Assembly: GCA_029204225.1 (NCBI GenBank)
Contig: CM055100.1
Span: forward strand, 47,318,516 to 47,382,515
From: Diphasiastrum complanatum
Lineage: Eukaryota; Streptophyta; Lycopodiopsida; Lycopodiales; Lycopodiaceae
Direction of reading: 5' to 3'
Length of the DNA: 64,000 bases
Below are positions 45,126 to 57,012 of this stretch, in pieces (the stretch's first letter is position 1; each line of letters opens with the position of its first letter). Made by a program: the position numbers and the translations under genes. The notes under the pieces are model-generated. The model was not told the DNA's origin, did not search any database, and worked only from the letters and a program-made list of their open reading frames with translations.

Positions 45126-45643
45126 TTTCGGGATTCCTTATCCATTCCATAAGACGGCCAACCTACTTGTACTGAAATGAAGAGAATATGTACAAATGAT
45201 TCAAAATTATCACTATATATAGTGGATTGGCCGCAAATCCTATTGGCGAAATTCTACCTCCCTAACTATTCAAATTTAAAAAAGTGTGGGAACCCATTCA
45301 AGAATTGGAGAGAACCAATTTGAATTCGAATTTTGGTGAGACCCCCTATTTTATTCACTAACTTGACTTTTAGGCCCTACGACATTAAAATTCCCGCAAA
45401 AAGGCCTAAATTCCTTTCATTAACTTGTAACTAATCAGATAACTATGTGATCATCGGGTGCCAAATCCTTCTCACTTAACTAGGGTTAAGGTTGCCTCGA
45501 TATCCGCAAACTTTTCTTCCACATACTAACCGTTTGAGGATATAGAGCCTCTCAACAAAATGAGAAATACATTTCATTAGAAATGAGATTAAACTAATTT
45601 ACATCACAAAAGTAAAAAAATACAAAAAAAAAACAAAGATTAA
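45126..45643. other. Unassigned intergenic DNA
   Basis: AT-rich, no ORF of interest and no repeat recognised. Confidence 0.4.
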
Positions 45644-45761
45644 GATTTTACAATTGGATGCATCCCACAGGATGCCATATAAGCTTTAAGACCGGCATAT
45701 CCAGATTCATAGCCTTGCTTGTACTCTTCACCGGTCATGTGCCTTCCAAAATCACCAAGCT
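45644..45761 (-). pseudogene. Exon-like fragment of an unknown gene
   Basis: After a good acceptor (TTTTATGTAG on the minus strand, at about 45771-45762) the frame reads LGDFGRHMTGEEYKQGYESG and continues to MHPIVKS and a TAA. This looks like a last exon of about 39 codons. No upstream exons were found within the next kb, which is occupied by repeats, so it is probably a relic. I do not recognise the family. Confidence 0.35.
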
Positions 45762-45789
45762 ACATAAAACAAAAAACATAGTTAAATCC

Positions 45790-46212
45790 ATATAAATAAT
45801 GTCAAGTACTCATACGGTGCTCGACTATGGTACACTTGAATGGCATGGAATTGCCCAAGTTGTTCAGTGCTTCGACTCTCGAAAACGTGCTACGAGAAAT
45901 CCATGGGACTAGTATAGCACGGAGTTGCTCTAGTACCTAGCACTGTGGCCATTGTCAAGTCTCTGTCCGTCTACATAATGAAAGATAGCTGCTTACATGT
46001 AGAATGTATATGTGAACCTAATACATTCTTTTTGCTCTTTTACTGATCAGTATGGCTTCTGCCCTGATACGGCTTCGTTACAGGGCAGAATTGTTGCTAA
46101 GTTATGAAATGAATGATTGGAAAAATTGTACGTACTTGTTATAAATGCAATTTAGCTGATAAAGTAGTGAATCTTGTTTCGGACATGGATAACAACTGAT
46201 GCTCAGCTATGA
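45790..46212 (+). repeat. Dispersed repeat with hairpin, copy 2
   Basis: Matches 41230-41660. It carries the hairpin TTCTGCCCTG/CAGGGCAGAA (46057-46090), a perfect 10-bp stem whose loop (ATACGGCTTCGTTA) is shared with copy 1. Copia F inserted at its right end. Confidence 0.7.
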
Positions 46213-47026
46213 TGTGAAAAAAAACAAAAATAAGCTTGGTAGAGGCCAAAAATCTTGTATATAGGATAAACACACATGTGTGGAGCCTGTTCCCACGTGT
46301 GAAACTAGTGTACTTGTCATGTACCATAGTCATATATGTTGTACATATGATTTAATTCAAGTTCTAGTGGCTAAAATGGCCAAAAACTAGTTTTCTAGAG
46401 ATATTACATATGGCATCAATTTATTGATTGCATGAGTCAAATATTTTGAATAGGTGTCACATCCCATGTGTAGAGGACAGCTCACACGTGTGGAAATAGC
46501 TGAAGTAGACGAGTTTTTACTTCTAGAAGATTTCCATGAAGATCTACATATAGTAGGAAATTGGACAAAAAATGCCCAAAATGGAAAGTTTGATCCAAGT
46601 GTCAAAATTGCATGATGATGACAAGACATCCATGTGTGAGATTTGATGCATGATCAGTACCTCGAGCTCCAAGAAGTGTATATATAGAGGCATATTTGGC
46701 CATAATCAATGTGAGACATCAATCTTGATTTTGGAAGCAATTTTGGGTGATTCTCTCCATTTGTCTACATTTGTTTTGATTGTTTTGAGGTTCTATCATA
46801 GTGTACTTGATTTTAAGGTTGGAGTCCGTACTCAGACAGAGTTTCACACGTGTGAAACTAGAAAGTACATCTACCTTCATTAATGATTGTTCTTGTTAGG
46901 ATTTTATGTCTAGAATTGATCTAGATTGATCTTAAAGTAGATTGATAAATCAAGTAAATCTAACATCCAATCCCTCTTGAGGATCAGATTAGGCTCCACT
47001 CTTGGTCCATATTGTACTTTTCCACA
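46213..47026 (+). mobile_element. 5' LTR of Copia F, first copy
   Basis: TGTGAAAA to TTCCACA, 814 bp, followed by the primer site TGGTATCAGAGCC (47027-47039). It is closely similar to 63099-63929. It has several CACACGTGTG-like palindromes (about 46295, 46485, 46847). Confidence 0.9.
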
Positions 47027-47039
47027 TGGTATCAGAGCC
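47027..47039 (+). other. Primer-binding site of Copia F, first copy
   Basis: TGGTATCAGAGCC, initiator tRNA-Met type, directly after the LTR end. Confidence 0.9.
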
Positions 47040-47617
47040 AAGTACAAGAGGTTTTATTGAAATTGATAGGGTTGATCCAAATCAAAGCCAAAATTAGCAA
47101 GTTCTAGGAAACTAGTCAAATTTTGGGTAGCGAGTTGGATTTGATAAATATCCTCAAAATTTTTGGTCCAGAACTTGTTATGGGCTGTAGGAACCTTTTT
47201 CACATGTGTGAGGCCGTACAACTCCGGTTTTGACTGAGAAATTTCAAAAATTTGTACAATTTGACTCACATACCCAATTTGAGTGATTTTTGGTGCAAAA
47301 TCAAGCATTTTTTTATAGTGAATCTAATTTTTTGAATAGTTCATGGATTAGATCAGCCAAAAAATTAAAATTGAAGCTTGGATTAGGTGCATTAATTGAT
47401 CTTCTCTGATTTTTTGAGTGTATGTTGAAGTTGAAGAGAGATATTGCTAAAAATCATAGATTAAGGAGTGATTTTGCAAGTTTGAGACTTTCCATCATTC
47501 TAGATTGGTTCATGAGTGATAGGATTGTGTCTATAAGCTTACTAATTGCTAGAAGACTTTAGGTTCAGATCTCTTAGAGAAACCATAAGAGTTTATAGTG
47601 CTTTTTCACATTCAAAA

Positions 47618-48030
47618 ATGGCATCTATGGGTGGTTTTTTGCTTGAAGCTAGTGAAAGACTTACATCCACTAATTATACTACTTGGATAGTTCGAATGGA
47701 GTCTTTTCTTGTACTTCATGATCTTTATGACATAGTACTTGAGGTGGAAGTAGAACCTCAAGGAGGAGTTGAATTGGCAAAGTACAAAAAGAGATGTAGA
47801 GTTGCATTACATTGCATAAAGATGAATGTAAGTAATGAACTTTTGAAGGAAATCTCATCTTGTACCACATCCAAAGAGGCATGGGATTCATTAAAAGCAA
47901 TTTATGGATCCAAAAACACTTCAAGGATACTCATTCCTATAAATCAAATTTTTCAAAGCATGAAAGTGCCCAAAATTATGTCTTTAGGATCAACTATAAA
48001 TTGAAGGGTTCAAAGGATTTGGTCTTGACT
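47618..48030 (+). pseudogene. Copia F gag fragment
   Basis: From ATG 47618 the frame encodes MASMGGFLLEASERLTSTNY, then a UBN2 part with SSCTTSKEAWDSLKAIYGSK. A frameshift near 47950 breaks it and the Gag signal ends at about 48030, where unrelated sequence begins. It resembles the Gag of S and of the fragment at 55912-56544. Confidence 0.8.
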
Positions 48031-48099
48031 TGTGAAGAGGGACTATGTGAAATCTTGTACTCTCTCTCTAGCATCTTTGATGCCACCCCGACTACCCTC

Positions 48100-48732
48100 T
48101 GGCCGAGGTAGTACCAAATCTTTACCTTTAGTTGTATTTTATGGCTAACAAGGTCTGTTACATGGTGTAGTTCACGGGATGGTTTCATGATGCAGTGGCT
48201 CTTGGCTATGGGGAGCCCCTTCCTCCTCCTAGTCCTTTTGTTTAGATGATTATATGTTGCATGAAGAAAGCTGTTGATGTTCACAAATTAATTACTGCTT
48301 ATGATATGACTACTTGTAATGCTGCTGGATTGGATCAAAATTTATACGGATTTTATTAAAAAGAAAGAAACCCTTAGCATGGTTGAAAAATTTTATATGG
48401 ACCTCTCAAACTATGTTGATCGAATTGCTGCTGAAGAAAAGTTCTGCAATATGCATATTCGGAAAGTATTTGCCTGCTTGAAAAAAGAAAATGGTGATTT
48501 TTATGCTAATACCCCTATCCCTACCACTGCACCTACTTCACCTCACCCTTTGATCTTTACTGAAGACCTTGATGAAGACAATGCTTCCCAATTAGGATCT
48601 TTCTCACAAGAAATTTGTAAAGTGAGAAATCAATCTGCCTTTGAATTTTGTCAAGCCAATAGTTGCCAAGTACTGATGGTACCATGTCATATAATTGAAT
48701 TTAAATCTGCAAAAATTGCTTATAAACTTTGA
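48100..48732 (+). pseudogene. Unrecognised ORF, possibly a gene relic
   Basis: A 137-codon ORF (48319-48732) includes MVEKFYMDLSNYVDRIAAEE and a Thr/Pro-rich stretch. In-frame-like sequence before it has stops. The composition looks protein-coding but I recognise no domain. Confidence 0.3.
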
Positions 48733-49061
48733 AGCCTTCCTTCTATCAACTTTCTTGCACCCATCTCTATTGAGCTTTGGATCGCTCTCTGATCTCAATC
48801 TCACTGATGTAGAAGTCCAAGCTTGCAAGCTTGTTTCTTTGCATACGAGTCCTTCCTTTGATACTCCTATTGATTTTGATACTGTCATCAAAATGAGTAG
48901 ATGTCCTGCTGAGCAGACTTGGGCGAGTACTAGAGGCCACTTTGACACTGACTTTAACATAATGAACATACATCAAGCTAGAATCTAGAACACATTAGTG
49001 AGATATCGTTGTTGATTGATATAAATTTGTCTGTTGGATCGATTTCGATGAATCTAGATTC
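48733..49061. other. Unassigned DNA
   Basis: No supported feature between the preceding ORF and the Copia fragment; ORFs on both strands overlap without clear coding character. Confidence 0.35.
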
Positions 49062-50420
49062 CTAGGCAGTAATGGGCTGGACCCATATATCGGTCATCTT
49101 GTACTCCTGGGCTAGCATGCATTTCGAATCCTTCAATAGATTTAGATTGTTACTAAATAATAACGTATCATCGACATAAAAAGTGATGACTAATACATAG
49201 TTGAAATAAACATTTGAGTCTGTCGAGTTTGAAATAAAACCATTCTCGATTAAAAAAAATGCATTAATTTTCTGAAACCAAGCTCTTGGTGACTGTTTCA
49301 GACCATACAGAGCCTTGCGGATTTTGCACATTAGGTGCTCCTTATTCTTGAGCTCGTATCCCTCTGGCTGTGACATATAAATCCCTCTGACTACGACATA
49401 TAAATCTCCTCTTCGATAGTCTCGTTGAGGAAGGCAGTCTGGACATCCATTTGGTGGACTTCGAGATCGGCTCCAGCTGCAAAGGAGAGTAGTCGAATCG
49501 AAGCATGCTTAATGACAGGGCTGAAGGTCTCCGAATAATCCAGATCTGGAATCTGGGAGAAGCCTTTGGCGACAAGCTTGGCCTTGTATCGATTTAATCT
49601 TCTTCAGTATCATACTTCAATTTGAATATCCATTTGCATGAAATCAGATTTCGATCCTTTGGCAGCTGAGTTACAGTCCATGTTTGATTCTCAATAAGAG
49701 AATTGAATGCGATGTCCATTGCAGCTTTCCACTGGTCAGCATCAGGAGTCGACATTGCCTCAGATACAGTGCATGGTTCCTGCACAAAGTAGCAGACTGG
49801 ATCATTTATAAATTGGGATGGAGATTGTCTTGATCAGTTCGATCTTCCGGGTTGAACTTCGATCCTTTGATGTGTTTTGACTTGTTGAGGGTCAAACTCA
49901 TTGTCGAAGTCTGTGTCGATCTTCTGATCACAGTCCTGAGTTCCGAATTAGTTCGACTCTAGGATATGAATTCAATGGCACTTTTCCCTTGTGGTCGATA
50001 AATTGGTCTTCCACAAAAATGACGTCTCTACTTGTGAATGCTTTCTAGGTGTCCAAATTGTAGAGTTTGTATGTCTTGTGATATGGGAAATAGCCGATGA
50101 AAATCGACTTTTTACTAGTGTCGTCCAACTTCTTTCTTAGATCAGCAGGGATTTGAGCGTAGGCTATGCATCCAAACACTCGAATATTTTTGAGTGATGG
50201 TTTCAATCATGTCCACACCTCATAAGGTGTCTTGCCATTCAGGGCCTTTGTAATGGATCGATTTTGTAGATAGGTGGCTGTAGTAACAGCTTTTGCCCAG
50301 AATTTCTTTGGAAGAGAGGCATGGGCCAACATGCTCTTGGCACTTTTGATGAGTGTCTGATTCTTCCTTTCAGCTACAAACACCATTGCGAGTCGAATGA
50401 GAAATTTTGCGATCAAAAGA
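49062..50420 (-). pseudogene. Copia G integrase C-terminus and RT fragment
   Basis: From high to low: integrase end (VAERKNQTLIKSAKSMLAHA, GKTPYEVWT, about 50400-50207), a linker with stops, pre-RT and RT start (MSTPDADQWKAAMDIAF, 49785-49594; KAKLVAKGFSQIPDLDYS), AFLNETIEEEIY, LKQSPRAWF and YVDD at 49167-49178. A small tandem duplication around GACATATAAATC (about 49372-49410) and frameshifts at about 49595 and 49380 inactivate it. It stops at 49062, before RNase H, and at about 50400 on the integrase side. Confidence 0.85.
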
Positions 50421-52420
50421 GAAACTTTTGGAATATTCTCCTAAATTCTCTCAAAAGTGTCTTAAATCAGGGTGCTTTTCAGAAACACCTTGCGCATGCA
50501 TAAAACATGTTTGAAAAATGACCAAAAAAAGGTGATTTTGAATATTTTCAAGATTTTTGAACTTTAAAAAAGACATGGTTTGCAAGTCACTTTTCATAAT
50601 GAAATTTAAAATAAAATAACAAAAAATTGAAACATATTAAAATTTGCTCTATTTTCAAAACCATGCATTTTGACACAATAAACTATACACAATAATGTCT
50701 TGACTTCATGCATTTTACAAAATTAAACGGTATTCTTCTGCAAAATGTCCAGATATTTATGCTTCTTGCACTAATATCAATACATACAAAAAAAAAATTA
50801 CATGGGACTTTCACTCTCGTAGCCATCTCTGTACCCCTCGTGAACCACGAAGCAGATCCTGAAGATGTTGTAGAAATGGCTTTGTTGAAAACAATGGGTC
50901 TCCGCCCATTTGGCTTGTTAAGCACTCTAATGAATGGGTATAAAAAATACACCAACTATGCATTACATGTGATATTTCCAAATATCTTTCTAAACGGTCA
51001 CAGCCTAGACAAGTGTAATGTTCTAGTGTTATGAAATCTCCGTGTTATCTTCAATTGCATAGAAATATAATTTCATATTTTCCTTTGCCGCAAAAAGTTG
51101 TAGACATGTGCTAAATATTTAGATTACTAGAGCATAACAGAGAACAGTAAATTCAAGACTCTGCAAATAGAAGTTTGGGATATATTTGGATTTAGATAGC
51201 AACGTTATTGTCATATCATATTTATTTGCAAAGAGGACATAACAAGATACAGTCTCTTCTACAACCAATTTGTTGGCCTTCTTAGCCAGGGTTTCCCGGA
51301 ACATTATGCATAACCATTAATAGATCATTTGAGCTCTGATCATTAGTAAATAAAAACTGCACTGGAATGGCATTTTGAGCCCCTAATCATATTTCATGGA
51401 TATGGAGAATCTAATCATGTAATGGAAAGCCACCTATTCTTTTTTTTCATCGGAATGAATCACCTGAAAATCCATCTCAGTTCGATCATCCACAAATGAG
51501 CATCAGCCTGCTAGCTATGGAGGATCGAACGGAAAAGCCACCTAAATTTTTTTTGGGTATGAAGGAACCACCTAAAAATCCATCTAAGTTGGATTGTCCA
51601 CAACATGAGCATCATCTGCTAGCCTCCCTGCTAAATCTTTTTTCAGTTGGATTGTTTAGGACTCCATAGCCAACAACGACTATGAGCAACAATTACTTTT
51701 GTGCAAATAACCTTTAAATTTGCTCGCACCTAATTTGTTCTATGCAAATAGTTGCTTTTTGCATATTTTTTCTTAATATTGCTAATACAAATGTAAAGAA
51801 GAGTAAAAGGCATTCCAATAGAAGCAGATAAATCAAGAAACAAAATTTAATAAACAGGTTTGCCTTTCAAGCAGCAGTCTATCGGATGAACATCTTCTAG
51901 CTAGTTAAAGCCTTGTAAGCATAATTGTAAAGACATGAAAGCTAAACATTAGATGCATCAAATGCCTAAAAAAAATGAAGCCCATTAAAAATGATCGTTG
52001 AGATATGTTTGAAGCCAAACGCTACCTATTTCTCTACTCTTCTGAAATGTACACTAACACAAAACTTGTGCTGCTCAACCTTTCCCCTCAAAATGTTCTT
52101 TGCCTTTTGATCAAGTTCCTTATAAATTTAAACTCAAGAACATGATAGTAAAGTGAGTTCTGACTTCTGTTCAACAATCCCCGTTTTGACTTATGTTCTC
52201 AACAATTGTACACCCAAAACTCAACGAATAGTTGAGCTTTGACATGAGGTCTAATTAAGTTTTAAAGGAATCAAAAGGCATAATGTCATTGCAACCCTTG
52301 TGTTTTAAAAATAATACTTCACAGGCCAGAAAGGGTTAACAATAACGTTATCCTCAGCATTCAGTTTCCTAAAAAAGGTTGAGACCTAAACTCAGGAAAA
52401 AAAATGTGAAGCTGCATCCC
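50421..52420. other. Long stretch without a recognised gene
   Basis: AT-rich. Overlapping ORFs on both strands at 50683-51034 are moderately GC-rich (for example minus-strand NKAISTTSSGSASWFTRGTE) and could be an old gene or organelle-derived piece, but I recognise neither. The rest shows nothing. Confidence 0.35.
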
Positions 52421-52429
52421 CCCGCCAAT

Positions 52430-53930
52430 CTTTAATGACTGGTTTTTCTACCACTGGTTCTGGAAGGCAGCACCAATCTAATCCTACCCATTATTTAAGT
52501 TATGAATCTCATATGTAATATCAAATTTGCATAACTTGTGAAGAACACAAATGAGTAAAATTAAGACGATTGACGTAGCGAGAAAGCAATTCAATGGATC
52601 GCAAAAGCAAATGATATGCCCACAGATTGGAGCAGAAGTTGGAGTTTTACTAATCAGTTAAATTTGTCAAGGTTTGAATGCAAACAGGGGTGTTTTTAAT
52701 CAACGAAATAGAACGCATGGATGGATGAAAACGGGTGAATACGTGCTCGCAAACATGAGTTGCATGAAGAAACAATGTTCTTTAACGACTGGTTTTTCTT
52801 CCACTGGTTCTGGAAGGCGGCACCAATCTAATACCACCCATTTTTTTATATTTTTTTTTTCTCTAGAAAGAACTCCATATGTTCGCAAAATAAATCAGAA
52901 GGAAATGATGTGAACCTGAAGCCAGAGTATCTTTGCAGAAGAGTCCGCAGAAGAAAGAGTAACAAAAACTATCACTCAAACTAGAAGCAAATTTCTTGAT
53001 AATATCATTTAATATAAGAGATGAGAGAACTTTGGAGAGTGCTATCCAAAGACTTCGCCAAGAGAACTTCGAAATCTTGAAATTCTATCATAGTCAGGTA
53101 GATAATCATAGTTACCTCAAGTTATGAACCTCATATCTAATATCAAAAATGGGTAAAGTTAAGTCGATTGACGTAGCGAGAAAGCAATTCAATGGATCGC
53201 AAATTCAGCAGATGATATGCCCACAGATTGGAACAGAAGTTGGAGTTTTCCTGATCAGTCAAACGCATTGAATTCATCAAGGTTTGAATGAGGAGTGTTT
53301 TAAATCAATGAAATAGAATACATTGGATGAAAATGGGTGAATACGTGCTCGCAAACATGAGCTACATGAAGAAACGATGTTTTTTAAATATACTCTAAAT
53401 CTTCAATCACTTATCTGCTTGTGGTAATGTGACGTCTGGACATAGTAGTGAGCATTGAGTATACATATGATGGGTAATTGTATAATGTATGATTATGGGG
53501 ATTATGGGCTTTCAGAGACTTAGGGAGAAAGCATTTTATATTCCCATTGGGCGGAAATTGGGTGGGTCCATAAGAGGTTTCAAGTACATACAGGGGAGTC
53601 GGGCAAATGACACCTTGCTGACTCTCTTGGCTAAAACCAGTCTTTTCCTGTAGCAGTAGCAATTCTAAGAGTGATTTGTTACTGCCACTGGTTCTGGAAG
53701 GCAGCACCAATCTTATCCCACCCATTTTTTATACAATTATTTTTTTGGAAAGAACCCTGTATGTGAGCAAAATAAATCAGAAGGAGATGACGCAAAGCCA
53801 TAGTATCTCTGCATAATATCTTTGCATAAGAGACCGCCATGCGAACTTGAAGCCAAAGTATCTTCGCAGAAGAGTCCGCCGAAGAAAGAGTAACAAAAAT
53901 TATCATTCAAATAGTAGAAGCAAATTTCTC
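52430..53930 (+). repeat. Local array of diverged repeats, about 0.4-0.9 kb apart
   Basis: CACTGGTTCTGGAAGGC with about 30 following bp recurs at about 52452, 52803 and 53688. GATTGACGTAGCGAGAAAGC with about 200 following bp recurs at about 52567 and 53165. AGAGTCCGC with GAAGAAAGAGTAACAAAAA recurs at about 52938 and 53870. The blocks keep partly the same order, so a unit was duplicated locally more than once. No coding function seen. Confidence 0.75.
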
Positions 53931-53964
53931 AATATGATCTAATATAAGAGATGAGAATGGTTGA

Positions 53965-54035
53965 TTGATGCCTGATTTACGCTCAAACTTCCGCAGGCAG
54001 GCTGATTGATGCCTGATTTCCTCTCATACTTCCGC
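53965..54035. repeat. Short tandem duplication
   Basis: TTGATGCCTGATTT followed by CTCAAACTTCCGC or CTCATACTTCCGC occurs twice in tandem, about 36 bp apart. Confidence 0.7.
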
Positions 54036-54212
54036 TGGATTCAATGGCGGCGTTCTGTATATCAGCTGCTGATGATCCTGAGAATGCAAGACATCATCAT
54101 TTATTTACATAACCTTCTTTGCTCTCAATCACATCCAGGCAATTGCTCATGCTCAACAACTCCTCAGAAGAGCGTTAGCTCATTAGTTGAATTTCTGCCA
54201 TTTCTCAGTATT

Positions 54213-55035
54213 TCACCCATGCATCCTGGTCCCTCTTAGTAAATGAAGTGTGCTTCGACCTGAATCATTGATTCTGGTAATTGAGAACGGATTTTTGGTC
54301 AGATTTGGAACGTGGAGAACGTTGGACAGCAACTTAACTTCACCTTTCTGAAATTTGACCCTAACTGTTTCTTCACCCTCAATAGAATGAGATAAGTTGT
54401 CTCCAAGTTGCACAACTCAAGAGTGGGTGAATGACATGTAGTCTTTGAACTAGTCTTGATGGTGAGTCATATGTTGTGTTGCTCCAGAGTCCAGATACCA
54501 AGAATTGATATCGTGTTGTTCTCCAACTTTGTCATGAAAGCTGCTTCATCATCCTCTTGTTGCTAGATCGAGTGACTGGTTGTTGCACAATGTGCTTGTT
54601 GCTGAAACTGCTTCTTCTTTTCATTGTTGTATTTTAAAGTTCTGTAGTCCTTGATATCATGACCAGTCCTCTTACAGTATCTGCAGGATAGTTTTTGCAT
54701 TAGTTGGAATGATGAAGATCCTAAAGTTCATTGTATGTTTGATACATGCTGCTGTATATTGTTCTTCTTGTCAGGATAATCTGACTGTGCAGATCTCTTA
54801 TATCTAAACTTCTGATTTCCTTTTGAGTATAGAGCTTGAGGATCCGATTCTGAGCCAGAGGAGGATGCAATCTTTTTTATCTCCTCTTGTAGAAGCATCG
54901 AAATTACTCTTGATAGAGTGAGATGCTCCTGGGTTGAAATTTCCATGACCTAGTTTGCATAGGCATCAGGTAGACTCGATAATAGAGTCATAACGACATC
55001 AGAATCTTCTATGACTAAGCTAGTTGCAGTCATCT
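54213..55035 (-). pseudogene. Copia H gag and protease fragment
   Basis: From high to low: Gag (SDVVMTLLSSLPDAYAN, LTLSRVISMLLQEEIKK), a knuckle CRYCKRTGHDIKDY in which Tyr replaces the last Cys (about 54645-54690), protease SWYLDSGATQHMTHH (about 54465-54510), and VQLGDNLSHSIEGEE to 54213. An in-frame stop interrupts Gag at about 54950. At 55035 the Gag ends abruptly against the hairpin repeat. Confidence 0.8.
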
Positions 55036-55260
55036 GTAACGGGTTTTGGCTAGTTGGAAAAGCCTTAGCCACACCCTAGATTAAGCTTAGTTAGGTTGTA
55101 ATGTTAGTTCCCCGAGCATCAGTTGGAAAAGCCCTTATGCTCTCTCTTCTCTTTTTCGCTTGTATGTTTTTATGTAGATCTTAGACTCGTGGACGACCGG
55201 TCTACCGCTATGCTACAACCTGAACCATAGATAGACCTAGCCACCGCATAATTAGATTTA
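55036..55260 (+). repeat. Hairpin-rich repeat, copy 2 (two hairpins)
   Basis: TGGCTA/TAGCCA (55047-55071, loop GTTGGAAAAGCCT) and GAGCAT/ATGCTC (55114-55142, loop GTTGGAAAAGCCC plus one inner A-T pair) correspond to hairpins 3 and 4 of copy 1. GTGGACGACCGGTCTACC follows at 55191-55208, as in copy 1. Confidence 0.75.
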
Positions 55261-55578
55261 AGCAAGGTTAAGAACATGGATGTGTATCTTGAACCGCTTA
55301 TTGACGAGTTGGAAGATTTATGAAAATGGATAAAAGCATATGACATTTCGCACCCCTTACACATGAGAGAGATTTTACATTACATGCCATTGTAATGTGA
55401 ACAATGCATGACTATCCAGGATTAAGGGAATGCTCAGGTAATCATTCAGTCAATGTCTATTCTGTGTACATAGGAGTTTGTTTACAATTACATACTACTA
55501 CTTTTTGACATTTACATGATATACTACAATATTACTGCTAGAATTAGTCTTTTAACATGTATTTTTTTTTATTAGTGA

Positions 55579-55809
55579 TTGAAAGTATCCATTTGTTGGG
55601 CAGGTTTCTCAATGGCTAGAAAACATGCTTGTTTTTTGTGTGGGCCAAATCTTGTGGCAAGATATTCTTATAGTCTCAAAAAAGTTGTTTATGAAAATCA
55701 TCGTAAATACTTGCATGAAGGCCATCCAATCAGAAACATTCATGGAAGATGTTTTGGAGGAAGAGTTGAGAGAGAAATACCTCCAAAGAGGATGTCTGTG
55801 GAAGAATGA
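55579..55809 (+). pseudogene. CACTA (En/Spm) transposase fragment, TNP2-like
   Basis: The frame has VVYENHRKYLHEGHPIRN followed by RVEREIPPKRMSVEE, resembling the HRRFLPxxHxxR block and the following xxVExxxPP part of CACTA TNP2 transposases. About 60 residues only, with no terminal repeats nearby. The assignment rests on this block alone. Confidence 0.5.
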
Positions 55810-55911
55810 TGAAGACTTTGGTAGGAGTCTCAAGAAAAACCAATTGAAAGTATGAAAAGGTTATCTATATTTCATCGTTTTTAATATTGGAATAATCTTT
55901 TGATTAATCAC

Positions 55912-56544
55912 CTACTTGATTCCATGCACATATTTAAAAATGTGGGTGAATCTATATAAAAGCACTTGATTGTCTTGTCTTGATTCTTCATAAATAAGCA
56001 CAATTTGGAGTGCCTCCAAGCTTGGTAGCTCCTCCTTAATGGCATAGGATTGGACAAGATTGTCAAATTCATTTCTCAAGCCATTGAGAATGACTTGGAC
56101 TAGCTCACTTTGATTGATGGAATCACCAATGCATGCAAGCTCCCTATGAATATCCTTGACTCTCAAAACATAATTAGATGCACTCTCATCACTCTTTTGG
56201 CTACTTTGAAAGATTTGATTTCCAAGAGTGAGGAGCCTAGAGGTGTTCTTAGCCTCATAGATAGTCTTGAGACAATCCCAAGCTTCTTTGGCTATATTGC
56301 AAGTACCTATATCTCTCAATATTTCATTAGAGACATTCATCTTAATGTAGTGGAGAGCCATCCTAGCTCTCCTCTTGTATTTTTGAACCTCTTGAAGAAC
56401 TTGAGGTTCTTCTTCAAGGCCAAGAACAATGTCCATCACATCTTGAAGGATCAAGATGGACTCCATCCTCAACTTCCATATTGAATAGTTTGAAGTGGAC
56501 AATCTCTCACTTGGTTCCAACAAGAATGAACCCATTGAAGCCAT
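55912..56544 (-). pseudogene. Copia I gag (truncated)
   Basis: 210 open codons from ATG 56544: MASMGSFLLEPSERLSTSNY, ALHYIKMNVSNEILRD, LRVKDIHRELACIGDS, LVQVILNGLRNEFDNLVQSY. It is a UBN2-type Gag related to S and F. It ends without a zinc knuckle and no pol follows. The primer site lies about 460 bp upstream. Confidence 0.85.
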
Positions 56545-56999
56545 CTAAGGTGAAGAGAACTCAAATAATGAATAATAAATGTTGCTACACACTCTCAATA
56601 GGATCCAATTATGATGTGCTATCAACTCCTATGAAAGATCTTGCAACAAATTGTAAATTGATTCTCACTAGCTATCTCAATCTCTCCAAAACCACAACCA
56701 AATGGAACGAAACTGATTGCATCAGAAACTAGACAAAAATAGCTTCAAAACAAGCTATCTAGCAAGATTTTTGAATCAAACATGGAAGAAAACTCTCAAA
56801 CTGAAATTGGATGTTCCTCACACGTGTCTGAGCACCTGATTCCGTATAGTACCAGGTCAAACCCAATCAATGCCCTATTGATCTCTTTTGATCCAAAATT
56901 GAACAAGATAGCTAGGAAAATGGATCTTGACAATTTCTAGCTCAATATTAGTAGAAAATTTTCACACTAATGGATGAAAATGCATGGTAACCTTAGGTA

Positions 57000-57012
57000 G
57001 GCTCTGATACCA
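57000..57012 (-). other. Primer-binding site of Copia I
   Basis: GGCTCTGATACCA on the + strand, reading TGGTATCAGAGCC in the direction of the Gag at 56544. Confidence 0.85.

Noticed and set aside
50683-51034. Organelle-derived gene fragment
   Set aside because: The composition was suggestive, but I could not match it to any plastid or mitochondrial gene, so no claim is made.
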